Source: Abelmoschus esculentus
Lineage: Eukaryota > Streptophyta > Magnoliopsida > Malvales > Malvaceae
Assembly: GCA_035048815.1 (NCBI GenBank)
Contig: JAUCBN010000043.1
Span: 5,335,001 to 5,399,000 of the forward strand
Direction: 5' to 3'
DNA length: 64,000 bases
In this document: one piece after another, positions 43,938-54,633 of the stretch
Layout of the letters: each line of letters begins with the position of its first letter
Position numbering within the stretch: position 1 is the stretch's first letter
Notes under the pieces: model-generated
Seen by the model: only the letters and a program-made list of their open reading frames with translations
Told to the model about the DNA's origin: nothing
Databases searched by the model: none
Made by a program: the position numbers and the translations under genes

Positions 43938-46900
43938 ATGGATCTTTGGACTGTCCCCGTGAAGAACGCAAACACTGGGAACCTTGCTGCTTCTGGAGCT
44001 GGGGCTTTTTTGTTGAAAGGGAGTTTGTTACCTGAAAGACCCAATTCCTTGAAGATTGGGAAACTCGGAGTCTTTGTGATCAGCGTTTCAAGGCGATGCC
44101 TCTCTAAACCTGCTGCTCGTTCTTTCACTATTAAAGCTATGGCTAAGAAGAATAATGACGATGAATCCTCTTCTCCTGGTATGCAATTTCTTACTTTTTT
44201 TAATAAAAAATCCCAGTTTTTTACTTTTCTTAGGGAGGTCAATGTCATAATCTTTTGTAATTGTAGTTTATATCTATGGGGTTTTAAGCTGCTTGTTGCT
44301 GACATGTGTTTAAGAATGACTTGTTCAAGTCTTGGGGGGGTCTTGAACATTAAGGGACAGTGGCTGACCAATTGAAAAAGGAAGGGTAATGTTTTCTTCG
44401 AAATGTTGAATAGAATAAAATGGCAAAACTCTAAAAAATTAGTGATTTAATGCACTAGTATTTTACATAAACTGTGAAATGGTTTGTCTGTTTATTGGGA
44501 TTTCAAGGGGCGTAAAATCTTGGAGTCTTTTCTTTTTGGAGCTTGGATTGCAGTTTTGGCACTGAATCTTGGTCTATACCTTGCCTTGTAGTTCTTTTGA
44601 ATGTTCCATGAACTGTTTATTTTTCCACTTTTTATAGAGAAGCAAGTAGTTATGAAACTGAAACAGCATCTGCCTTTTTGTTCTTTGTGTTTAAATTTCG
44701 TTAGCAATGGTATTAGCATGCAACTGCTTACTATCCTGTAAAGAGTCTGGACAAGATGAATATTGAATTATGTTTGTGGTCTTGTCAAATAGAGAAGATC
44801 ATTTAATTAATGGCTTTTCAACATAGAATTCAAGGATGTCTCTTCTTCTCGTGTGTGTTGAAAAAATGTTTCCTTTATTTACAACTTACATTTTTGATAT
44901 TATTACTTAAAATCACTTTCTCTCCATTCTTGTCAATTTTCATGTTTCGATCATATGGTGATTGGTGATATCTGATGAAATGATTTTATGATAAAGGAAA
45001 CCATTGACAGTGACAATGGACTTTTTAAGTGTGCTTTTCTTGCTTGCATGGCCTTTGCAAATTAAAGAATGTTGTCATCTTTGATCTCTATACCTCACTT
45101 GCTTGATTGTGACATGACTAGTTTCTTCTGAACCAAATGCATCTTCCAAGCTGTTTTACTAATAATACCTTCTGATTGTCCTTCAACATCGAGTTTGATC
45201 CAGTCCACAGGACTCTCCTAAATATTAAATGCTTTCTTGCATGGTAGTTTATATGTATATGACCACTGGACTTTCTTTTCTTGATGAATATAATGTTAGT
45301 TTCTCTTTATTGAACCATGTTAGAAGTTTGTGTCTTTTCTTCCCCCCCCCCCCCCCCCTTCTTTTCCATGCTTCTAAAATTGCAAAGAGTTCATGAAAAT
45401 AGTAAAAGAAAAAAGAAGTTATTTAGAAGAGTATTAGTTCAGCACACTAAGAAATAAAAATCCTCAACCAACCAGATAAAATTCATTTAGGTTTGTTGGA
45501 TGGTCTGACAGAAACGTACAAGATCATAGTTTATAATAAATTTAGGAATTGAGGATAAGATTACTTTTTCTCTTATTTCTCCCTTGATTTCAGCTTCATA
45601 TTATTTTTTCTGTTGCCTCTCAGTTTCCCTCTTTCTCTCATTTCCTAAATTCTCCTGGTTATAATTTGATATTAGATATTGGTACTTAAATTGGCATTTC
45701 AGAGTCCCCCCCCCCAAACTTGAATCGAACATAACTGTGAGATGTTTGTGATAATGAATCCAGGAAATGGTGACCAATCTATTCCCAATGAAGAAAGTTC
45801 CGGGAGAAATAATTCTTCAGACAGCAATAAACCTTATGACTCTGCTTCCCAGAAGTCTCAGTATACAGACACGGACTGGAGAGAGTTTAGAGCAATGTTA
45901 TACAAGAATTATGAGGTGATTTTTAGCTTCCCTGGATTTTGTACCTGCTGCTTCTAATATTAAGGAGTAAAATTATTTGGACGGATCTCTTTCTTCCCTT
46001 ATATTCAGTTTTACGAGGACGGTTCGATGTTAATAACTTCCAGTTCATGGTTTGTCTTAGTTGTTGGAGTTGATTAGAGAAACTACATGAAGCAAACATG
46101 TTGAGTGTAGATGTACTTTTATACCCAAAAAACATTTTCCCCCTCATTGTATCTGACAGACAAATTGAATCTGACCTTGAGAGTTAAAAGTTTTTGGTGC
46201 AAAAAAGAACGTTGATCTTCAATTATCCAAATGCATATATGTTTCTGTGTATTCAATTTTATATGCATATATATCTTAGTAAAAGTTCTTTCTCTCATAG
46301 TCATCGTATGACAGACAAATTGAGTCTAACTTCTCTAACCTACTGTTGAATTGACATGTCTAGGACCTACACAAGTTTTTCATGAAGCAAAACTTCCATT
46401 ATTCTTTCCTCGATTAGGACATTGTCTATAATGGGGAAAAGGGAAAGTACTTGCTCTAAGATACAGATTATTGTAGCCAATGCTTGCACTAAGGCGCTAA
46501 GGGACTCCTGAGTCCTGCCCAATCATTTATTTGTCTTAGACCCTCTTAGGCAAGGTGCTTTTGATGATGTACATGCCATTTGTTCCTAGGCTAGCTTTTT
46601 TCTTCCCCTTTTTTAGGCAAAAATGCTATTGTGAAAGTTCTCTATTCATGCGTTGTGCTTTCAACCATGTAAACCTGTTTTGTGCCTCTCACAACATATA
46701 TACAGTTATACCTATAGTTGAATTGGTTAATCATTTTGCTGCCTTTTATCACTTTCTGCTTTGGATATACTGTATTTGAGGCATACTTCTTGTCATCTTA
46801 CTGTATTTTTTTTTTTTTTTTTTTGTTGTTGTTGTTGGTGAGATCATATCTTCTTGCCATCTTACTGTATTTGAGGCATTTTCTTTCTTCCTTCGCTAAG

Positions 46901-47917
46901 ATGTTGACTATACTTTCATTCCTTAATGTCAGTCGACTTTACTTGGAAGGTATAGTTGAGTTGATCAAGTAGGAACCCTCTTCCTTGCCAACCAGAGTTC
47001 TATCCTTTGGGAGACCTAGGACTAAAACCTTGAATACACTAAATCAATGCAAGAGCACGCCCTTAATATTATTTTGGAATCTGATGGAGGTTAGGTCCGG
47101 GCAAAGCCTGGGTAACCCCTGTCCAACTTATTAAAACATTGTAGATTAAGGAACATCAAGCATTGCTGGCAATGTGTAAAATATTTAGTTTTTGCTCTAG
47201 GAACTATAAAGTCTAAATCTTTCGCATAAAATTTAGCAGGTAGAGAAGACTGAATTTGACGCTCATGAACAAGGTGGGACACCTCATGCTTCAAAACCTC
47301 TTGGCATAAAATGGGCCCACCCTCTTTCGGTTCCTGAGGCTGGCTGCGTTCTTGTTGCCACAGAGAAGCTGGACGGAGTTCGCACCTTTGAACGCACAGT
47401 TGTTCTTCTTCTGAGATCTGGAACCAGACATCCACAAGAGGGGCCATTTGGAGTTGTTATTAATCGCCCACTGCACAAGAAGATCAAACACATGAAACCC
47501 AACCATAATGAATTAGCTTCTACTTTTGCTGATTGTTCCCTGCTCTTTGGTGGGCCTCTTGAAGCAAGTATGTTTCTTTTAAGAGTGGGGAAAAAGTCAA
47601 AGATTCCTGGGCTTGAAGAGGTGATTCCTGGCCTCTTTTTCGGTGCTCGAAACAGTTGGGACAAAGCTGCAGAGCTGGTGAAGAGAGGAGTGCTTAAGCC
47701 CCAGGATTTCAAGTTCTTTGTTGGTTATGCAGGGTGGCAGCTGGACCAGCTGATAGAGGAAATTGAATCAGAATATTGGCATGTGGCTGCCTGTAGCCCG
47801 AATCTTATTTTCGGAGACACATTGGACTCTACTTCTGAGAGTTTGTGGATGGAGATTCTCCAGGAAATGGGCGGTCACTACTCGGATTTGAGCCGGAAGC
47901 CAAAGGAAGACATATAG
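43938..47917 (+). CDS. Plastid-type UPF0301 (AlgH/DUF179) protein, 3 exons, 356 aa
   Basis: Exons 43938-44178, 45764-45915, 47240-47917 (241+152+678 bases, phases close). The first 65-70 residues are rich in Ser, Ala, Arg and Lys with almost no acids, a likely chloroplast transit peptide ending before AMAKKNNDDESS. Exon 2 encodes a Ser/Asn-rich linker and DTDWREFRAMLYKNYE. Exon 3 holds the UPF0301 domain: AGCVLVATEKL, FERTVVLLLRSG, GPFGVVINRPL, LLFGGPLE, FFVGYAGWQLDQLIEEIESE, and WMEILQEMGGHYSDLSRKP at the end. Bacterial AlgH relatives have no settled biochemical role and neither do plant ones. Introns carry C17 and C10 tracts and a T18 run. Start chosen because it gives the transit peptide directly and follows a short pyrimidine-rich leader. 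Confidence 0.92.
45342..45358 (+). repeat. C17 homopolymer in UPF0301 intron 1
   Basis: Seventeen consecutive C after a T-rich stretch, about 400 bases before exon 2. Its length could be an assembly estimate. Confidence 0.8.
45706..45715 (+). repeat. C10 tract close to the exon 2 splice acceptor
   Basis: Ten consecutive C about 50 bases before exon 2 of the UPF0301 gene (acceptor at 45762-45763). It may serve as part of an extended pyrimidine tract. Confidence 0.6.
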
Positions 47918-49053
47918 GTACACACCTATAGGCACATGTAATGGGTGATTTTAGAATGAAGAAACCAATCTGTATGTGTAATCTTGAAGTGTAGGTACTA
48001 TGAAATCAATGTACAGAAAGCAAACCAACTTTTGGTTAATAGATCATTCGTCTTTGAAAAAAATGCTAGGGGAAATGGCTTTGAAAGCCTATAGCAAAGC
48101 TTGGGAATCTCCCTAGCCACACTGTTCCTATTTAATGATTCACCTACTGAACTAATTCAACTTTTGCAGTATGATAGCATTTGTTTGATGCAATAATGAT
48201 CGTTTTCAATTAAAAAAAGATCATTCATCTTTCATTCTGTTCTTCTATCTCTGTTTTTGTCACATTTTCTTCTCTGCAATTTCTGGATTGTCCTGAAGTC
48301 TACATGGACCAATAAAATGAGCTGTTCATGAATCATGATTAAACTATTGAGCTAACAAGTGTTTTCTAAAGAAAATATAAATCCTACAAGCACAAAATAA
48401 TATTTTTATGAGCATGAATGTTGACGATGATATTTTTATACTTTCATGACTGCTTGAAGTTTGCTTTTAAACCTTATAAAGAATTTATGATTCTTACTAG
48501 TCATTGAGGACTTTATTTTTAATATTAAATACAATTTGATTATGTCGATATCGGCACACAAACTTCATGTATCGATACGTATTGATACATATTTTAAAGT
48601 TGAAAAAGTTATTGAATATTTTTATAATGGGTATCATACTCGATACATATGTATCGGTATGAATCTCTTTATAACGATACAACTAAACTAATATCATTAC
48701 CTTATTTTTTTTATGCGATAATTTTTTCATTTATTTTTAATTAAAAAAATAAAACTTTTAAATTTTACATAATACAAGAAAATTCTATTTCATGTATATG
48801 TATATATTAGATGATGTAAATTTTATACTAATGGTGTAATTTTATCATAAAATTAACATGTGGGCTTTTGTGATTAGAAAAGCCCAAGCAAATGATTTCC
48901 TATAATTGAATACCGAGAATCCAGAACCCAAAAATATTCTCTGCCCGGCAGAAAGTGTAGGAAAAAGCAAAGAGAAAAGTGGAAGCACGACAAGGGTTTG
49001 AAACACTTTGCCCGGTTGTCTGGTCTCTGAGTCGGACTCTGAGGGAAAGGAAA
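47918..49053. other. Spacer between UPF0301 and RAD52-like genes
   Basis: 47918-48200 is the probable 3' UTR of the UPF0301 gene. 48540-48680 holds degenerate GTATCGATAC words (exact copy 48569-48578) including TGTATCGGTATG. 48690-48840 is AT-rich. From 48850 on, composition becomes mixed as the RAD52-like 5' region begins. No further gene is seen. Confidence 0.65.
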
Positions 49054-51626
49054 ATGGCTTGTTCAATGGCGATTAAAACCCTAGCAATATCACCCTTCAC
49101 ACGTTCTCCTTTGACAAAATATGTGTCTTCACTTGGAAGGCTTGTACCCTACTCAACAAAATCGGACGACGATGACGCCATCCCCACAGCAGGAATCAGC
49201 AGGCCACTCTCCGACATTCTCAAAGAACTAAATAAAAAAGTCCCAGATTCCCTTGTCAAGCTCCGCAAAGAAGATGGTTTCAATATGAAATACATCCCAT
49301 GGTAGTGGCCCTCTCATTCATCTTTATTTTTTACTGAAAATTTGTGTTAATCTTTCATCTGTTTTAGTCCCTTGTAGTAAGAATCTGTTAGTTTTATACC
49401 TGCAAAACACCCATAGCTACTAAAGATGTTCCTTATTTATATGATGCTCCAACGAACATAATTGAAAGTCTATGCTCTCTCTTTTTCTTTTATACAGGAT
49501 GAAAGCTTTTACTAAAAGTTAGCAATGAGGGGTATAAAAATGATTACTGGAATTTTGGGTTTATGGTTTTAGTGTTGTAAGTGGAAGTTAGCTATCACAG
49601 TTTAGGGTTTAGTGCTTGGAGCTTGGTTTGGAGTCAAATGATAGATGCCTTGCAGCAAAATTCTATACTTTTATTACAAACGAAGTGTTTTGTTTTGAAG
49701 CAGCTGTTTGTTCGCTTGTTGACAGAGCAAACTGCTGAGCTCAAATGAAAGCAACAAAATTTTGTTCCATGTATGACCTTTTTTAATTTTAGAGACAAGT
49801 TCAATTAGAAGCAAACCTCAAGCATAATAATAAAATTGTCATTGATACGATAAGCATAATTTAATGCGTATATTTGCTGCATATCTATTCTGTGGTGTAT
49901 AACATTTTATGCACTTGATTTCGGAAACACGGAATGCCAATTGGCGGTGATTTTTGCTTCTGTAGAAGGCCTCTTATTGGTATCATGGAATCCGGTATCT
50001 CTAGTCTGAGAAAATTTGTCAAGACTTTATCCTTTTTTCCTCAACATTTCCAGTTTTCATGAGTCAGCTTTGTTATAAGTTATCTCTCGTCAATATCTGG
50101 TCTTCCATGACATTCAGTAAAAAATGTTTTTGTTGGTTTCTTGTCATCATTTTTGCTCATTGCACTTTGCAGGCATATTGTGAATCGGATTATGAACCTG
50201 CATGCTCCAGGTATATTTATAATGGAATTATTATGGCCGGAGATACTGCATTTCTTACAATAGTTGTCTACTTGGCTTCCCAAGGTTTTATAACTAAAAG
50301 CCTTAGTGTTTCACAATTGTGCAGAATGGTCTGGTGAGGTTCGGAATATTACTTATTCTGCTGATGGGAAGTCTGTATCAGTTGTCTATCGTGTAACACT
50401 ATATGGGACAGACGCTGAGGTATCTGTTCCGTTTATGATTCACGCTATAACATGCATGAAGTGAACATACTTCTGATAGTTGGCATGCATGCTTCTTTGT
50501 TAATCTTGCTGCTAAGCTACTTCCTGAATGCTTCTTGCATGTTGTCTTCTGAGTTCCGATTACGTATTTTTTCCCCTTTTGCTAAATTGACTTTCAGTAA
50601 GCATGGTTTACTTGTTTTGTGATTAACCTGGTGTATAATATGTAAATGGCCACTCTTCCTGATATTTTGTTGCTTTTAGGTAACAGTATTGGAGCCTCGT
50701 CAATGATATTGTTGATTATTTCATCTTCTAAAACATTATTTTTGCATTTTATTGTTTAGAAAAGTATATCATTTATAATTCTACGAAGGCATATTATGTT
50801 TTTGCATCCAAAAACATTTTCTTTTTGTTTTTTTCTTCGGCTTCTTGAAGTGGAAAAGCAAGAATCAAATGTAATACTTGCAATGATATTGTTGCTCATT
50901 GAATGACTTTAAAATACCCGGTTTTCGCTCAAATAATTTTTCCATTGTAAGCTGATAGGATTGTTTAGTTGAAAAAGTACCTACCAAGTCAATTAAACCT
51001 CTTAGAGTGACAGTTCATTGTGATAAATAGTCACTTTCTACTCTTATTCCTTGGTGCTTTACAAGATTTGTTTCAATTCCGTAAACCGTAAACAAAAGTT
51101 TCATTCTTTAGATGGTTTTATCCATAACATGCCCTGTTCCAAACTGTGTTTATATCCTTAGCTTAATTAAACATTATTATCCTAGAGGAGAAAAACGGCA
51201 GGCAAGTTTAACAATTGAAAATCCTCAAAATCGCCTAGGCCACTGAGTTTGATGCTTAATTATAAGAAAAGAATATGAATCTCTTGGTAAACGTATTATG
51301 TGATTATACTTGGTTAATAGATTTTTCTTTCATCTGCACGGTGTTATGTAAAATCGAACAGATTCATGCACACATTCTTTGCTGTCAAAGTATCAACCAG
51401 TTGTTAAAATTTGATTGTATCATTGTTGTTATGTAGAGTAAACTAATGACTTTGAGTTTGTTTTCTTGTATCATCGCGCAAGATGTATCGAGAGTCCACA
51501 GGTACCGCTTCGGTTGATGATATTGGCTATGGAGATCCTGTCCAAAAGGCTGAAGCCATGGCATTTCGGCGAGCTTGTGCTCGGTTTGGGCTGGGGCTTC
51601 ATCTTTATCACGAGGATTTGTTGTAG
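49054..51626 (+). CDS. RAD52-1: Organellar RAD52-like protein (RAD52-1/ODB1 type), 4 exons, 174 aa
   Basis: Exons 49054-49301, 50173-50210, 50325-50419, 51483-51626 (248+38+95+144 bases, phases close). Plant RAD52-like proteins bind single-stranded DNA and promote annealing in mitochondria or nucleus during recombination-dependent repair. After an N-terminus rich in Ser, Thr and basic residues (probable mitochondrial presequence) come SGISRPLSDILKELNKKVPDS-like sequence split at 20 residues here as ISRPLSDILKELNKKVPDS, then the HIVNRIMNLHAPEW block on the 38-base exon 2, RVTLYGTDAE, and KAEAMAFRRACARFGLGLHL at the C-terminus. These are near invariant in plant RAD52 homologues. I chose the Met at 49054; an in-frame upstream Met at 48979 would add 25 residues not typical of the family. 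Confidence 0.93.
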
Positions 51627-53030
51627 AAGCTAAAGGGTGTGTTGTTTTTTGTTTTTCCAATCAAAGGAAAAGGCTAGAGGGATCTTGTGGTTAACTTTTG
51701 GGGGCCGACATGGTTAAATACCATAATGTTGCTGTAATTTTTGTTTGGAAAGTCTTGATTGTGTACCCCCAAGAGTAAAAGTGAAACTGATTTTGGCAAA
51801 TGAACAAACCATCGTTTTTGTACTAAATAAACTTTCATTACAACCTGAAAACACAGAACAGAATACAAAGGTCATTGGGTGGTGATAGGGTGGGTAATAC
51901 CGGGTACTCAGCCAATTTGAATAGAATTGGTCTCGGTCTTGATTATTACCTTTTTTTAAAATTGAAATCAGTCTTGGTTCTGATCACATTGGGTCTTAAA
52001 TTTTAAGAACCGGTCCCGTTATTGGTGGGAATCAGTTTTTATATCGGGTATCCAATTAATTAGTTTATTCTTAAAAAAATGAATAATTGAAGAAAATAAA
52101 TATCAATCACTAATAATAATATTAAATAATAAAATTAGAATATTATAAGCTTGAAAATTAAAGTTGTAATGACCCGGATTTTGGATTTGAGTATCGGTTT
52201 AACCCGTAGAGTTGAGCTTCGATTTTGGGCTCTGGGTTTAGGTAATTTGGGCCTTGTGGGCTTTAGGTAGTTGGTTTTTAAGTTGGGCTTGGTTAGGAAG
52301 GATATTTTGGTAAATGTCTAAATGGAATGAATGAGAGAGGATGAGGGATTTTATTTCTCTTGCAGAGATGATATCACCTCTTTCTCCCTTTTTCTTCTCA
52401 TCTTCATCTTCTTTGGTTGTAAGAAGATTTGGTTAAAGGTAAGATCTTTAAGAGTTATGTTTGGAATCTTGTTTTTATGATAGAGAAGATGTTGAAGGGT
52501 TGATTGTGATCTATAAAACAAGGTAAGTAAGTGTTTGGTTGGTGGAGAAAAGGGTTTAAGTGAGGGTTTAGGGTGCAATCCGAGTTTGAGTTTTGAGGGC
52601 TTCTAATATGAGTTTTTCCTAGTGTTTTAGGATCAAGAAACATCTTAAGACGTTGCTAATCTGTTCTTCATCTTTCTCTTGTAGAGAAAGAAGGTTGTGA
52701 GTCATCAACAAGCTTTGGAAGAGGAAAAGCTTGAAGTGGTGTGGAGCTCGGGTTTATTGCTGTTTAGCTCAAGGTTAGTACTCCCAACTCTTCCTTTATT
52801 CATTCATATTATGGTAGAATGCATGACATATAGGAAATCATGTATGAATGTTTGATGTGCATGTAGGGGGTCTTTAATGGTGAAATTCATATTTGTGGGG
52901 TTAATGACTAGAAATTGATGTTAAAATACTTCAAATACCTATAATAGCAGGTGGGAATACTTTAGGATCGTTTAGAAGTAATTTGGGAATGAATCTTAGA
53001 AATTATCAAGTGAAACCTATAGTTTCGTGC

Positions 53031-53300
53031 AGGGGGTATCGATACACGGGTCACCGGTATCGATACCCCTGAGGGAAAAATAGGTTAGTGAAGAGGGGGT
53101 ATCGATACAGGTATCGATACCAGACCCTCTAGTGGCATATTCGATTCGATACCAATATCAAAGCGGATATTCTCCTTTTCGTTGACTTTGAAAATGGTCA
53201 AAGGGTATCGATACTAGTATCGATACCCGTGTTTCGATGCCTTCTTTGGGTAGGTATCGAAGCAGGGTGGTTCGATACCCCATATAAGGGTATCGATACC
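53031..53300. repeat. Dense GTATCGATAC array in the solo LTR
   Basis: GTATCGATAC occurs exactly at 53036 and 53057 and several times further on (for example near 53100, 53112, 53205, 53216 and 53290), mixed with TTCGATAC variants. Pairs are often separated by two bases, giving near-perfect larger palindromes. Confidence 0.75.
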
Positions 53301-53584
53301 CCTGCGAGAACTCGACAAGTTTGGTATTGTTTGAGGTTCGATAAGAGAATTAAGAGTTCTAATGAATCCTATAAATGATGAAATAAATTGTTAACACGAT
53401 TTTGATGATATTAAACCCCGAACGACTAAATTATGTTAAGTCTTGATATGTTTTGATGTGAAGATCCTAGGTGGATCATTTGTGTGTATCGAGTCATTGT
53501 TTGATGGAAATCCGAATATCCAAAAGTGTTGTAACACGTCGAAGGCCATCCGATGTAACATTCCGGGTGATGATTTGAAGACCA

Positions 53585-53815
53585 TCCCGAATGTAGGATC
53601 CCGATGCTGTGTGGATGTGGGCCTCAAATCCCGGATGTAGGATCCCGATGCTGTGTGGACGCGGGCCTCATACTTAAGTATGGGATCCCGATGTTGTGTG
53701 GACGCAGACCTTGCTTGTAGTGTAGGATCTCGATGTTGTGTGGATGCAGACCCTGCTTGTAGTGTAGGATCCCGATGTTGTGTGGACGCGGGCCTCACTA
53801 CCTTGTGTTATTGTT
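53585..53815 (+). repeat. ~50-bp tandem repeat, about five units
   Basis: Each unit carries GTAGGATCCCGATG, TTGTGTGGACGC and GGGCCTC with small changes. Unit length varies from about 47 to 55 bases. Unlike its surroundings it is GC-rich. It lies inside the solo LTR and gives rise to repetitive, non-genuine ORFs on both strands. Confidence 0.78.
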
Positions 53816-54633
53816 TTGACATGTATATGCTATGTGCGTCATTATACATTGTTTATGCCATGTGGTAGGCAAGCATGCTAGATCATCATATCATGCACGA
53901 TATTTTATATGTTTTGCTTTACTACTTATGATATGCATGATGTTAGTCGAGTTCGGCGTACCCATTGAGCTTTCGTAGCTCAGCGTTCGAAATGTGTTTT
54001 TGTGCGTAGGTTAGGTGAAGTCGGTTCGTGGAGCACCATCAAGGTTTGGATTTCAGCATCGACCGTGTTGTCAGAGTACATTTATTAGAATTAGTGGGCT
54101 AGTACTCGTCGAACCCTATGTAATGTAACTCTGTTATTATTTAGTGAGTCGAATGTTTTTAAACGGTTTGTAATATTTTGGAGCTCCGACTACTCATTAT
54201 TATTTTGGGCTTATGTTTTAACTTAATGGATTTTATGAATCATATTTTAGACTTGAGTTGGTTTTTACTTGTGGGTTTTCGAAAGAAATTTTGAAATACA
54301 GGTTTTGGCCCAGAGGCCCAATGTGACATTCGGGTCGGGGTGTTACAAAAGTTTTAAAATTAGTCATACTCATAATATTCATACATAAAGAGAAAGTTTG
54401 TTAAAAAAATATACAAAAGAGAATCAATACCGGATATTTACTATTGGTCCCGGTTTTATTGAGTATCTATCGGATACCGGGTTCAAGAAATCAAGATTCA
54501 GTTTCGGTCTCAATTATAACCGAGACCTAAATTTTAGATCTAATATCGGTCTTACCAAAATTAATATCATTAAAAATCTATCAAATCTTACCGAAACTGC
54601 GTAATCATATTTTTTACCCACCCCTGGGTGATA

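Larger units (their letters stand above)
52165..54347 (+). mobile_element. 2.18-kb solo LTR, 5-bp duplication AAAGT
   Basis: Begins TGTAATGACCCGG and ends CGGGGTGTTACA, with exact duplication AAAGT at 52160-52164 and 54348-54352. There is no primer site, coding region or second LTR, so recombination between two LTRs probably left it. The TG...CA ends extend to an inverted TGTAA..CCCG. It contains a GTATCGATAC array (53031-53300) and a tandem repeat (53585-53815). Such long LTRs fit gypsy elements of the chromovirus Tekay/Del or Tat type; lineage cannot be fixed without internal domains. Small ORFs inside derive from the tandem repeat. Confidence 0.85.
51886..54626. mobile_element. hAT-type MITE split by a solo LTR
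   Basis: The left end (TAGGGTGGGTAATACCGGG) and right end (TACCCACCCCTG) are inverted, and both arms carry GGTCTCGGTCTTGATT-type words with their complements. GGTGATA flanks on both sides (51881-51887, 54627-54633), a 7-8 bp duplication that overlaps the ends. A related copy without insertion lies near 63285-63755. Arms are 51886-52164 and 54348-54626. Confidence 0.7.

Noticed and set aside
36004..43938. NPF, IAN, Ycf20-like and UPF0301 as a functional cluster
   Set aside because: Strands, families and expected locations differ, large repeats lie between, and one member is a pseudogene. There is no sign of co-regulation.
43811..44371. 186-residue minus-strand frame
   Set aside because: It is antisense to the first exon of the UPF0301 gene, which has a plausible transit peptide and closes its splice phases.
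47284..47712. 142-residue minus-strand frame
   Set aside because: Antisense of the strongly conserved UPF0301 exon 3.
48979..49053. Upstream Met as start of the RAD52-like protein
   Set aside because: The 25 extra residues are not typical of plant homologues, while the Met at 49054 gives a presequence of normal length.
53436..53868. Open frames of 65-120 residues on both strands with repeated STQHRDPT or SRCCVDA units
   Set aside because: They come from the tandem repeat inside the solo LTR. Repeat units of a length divisible by three, or nearly so, create them, and no start context or homology supports a protein.
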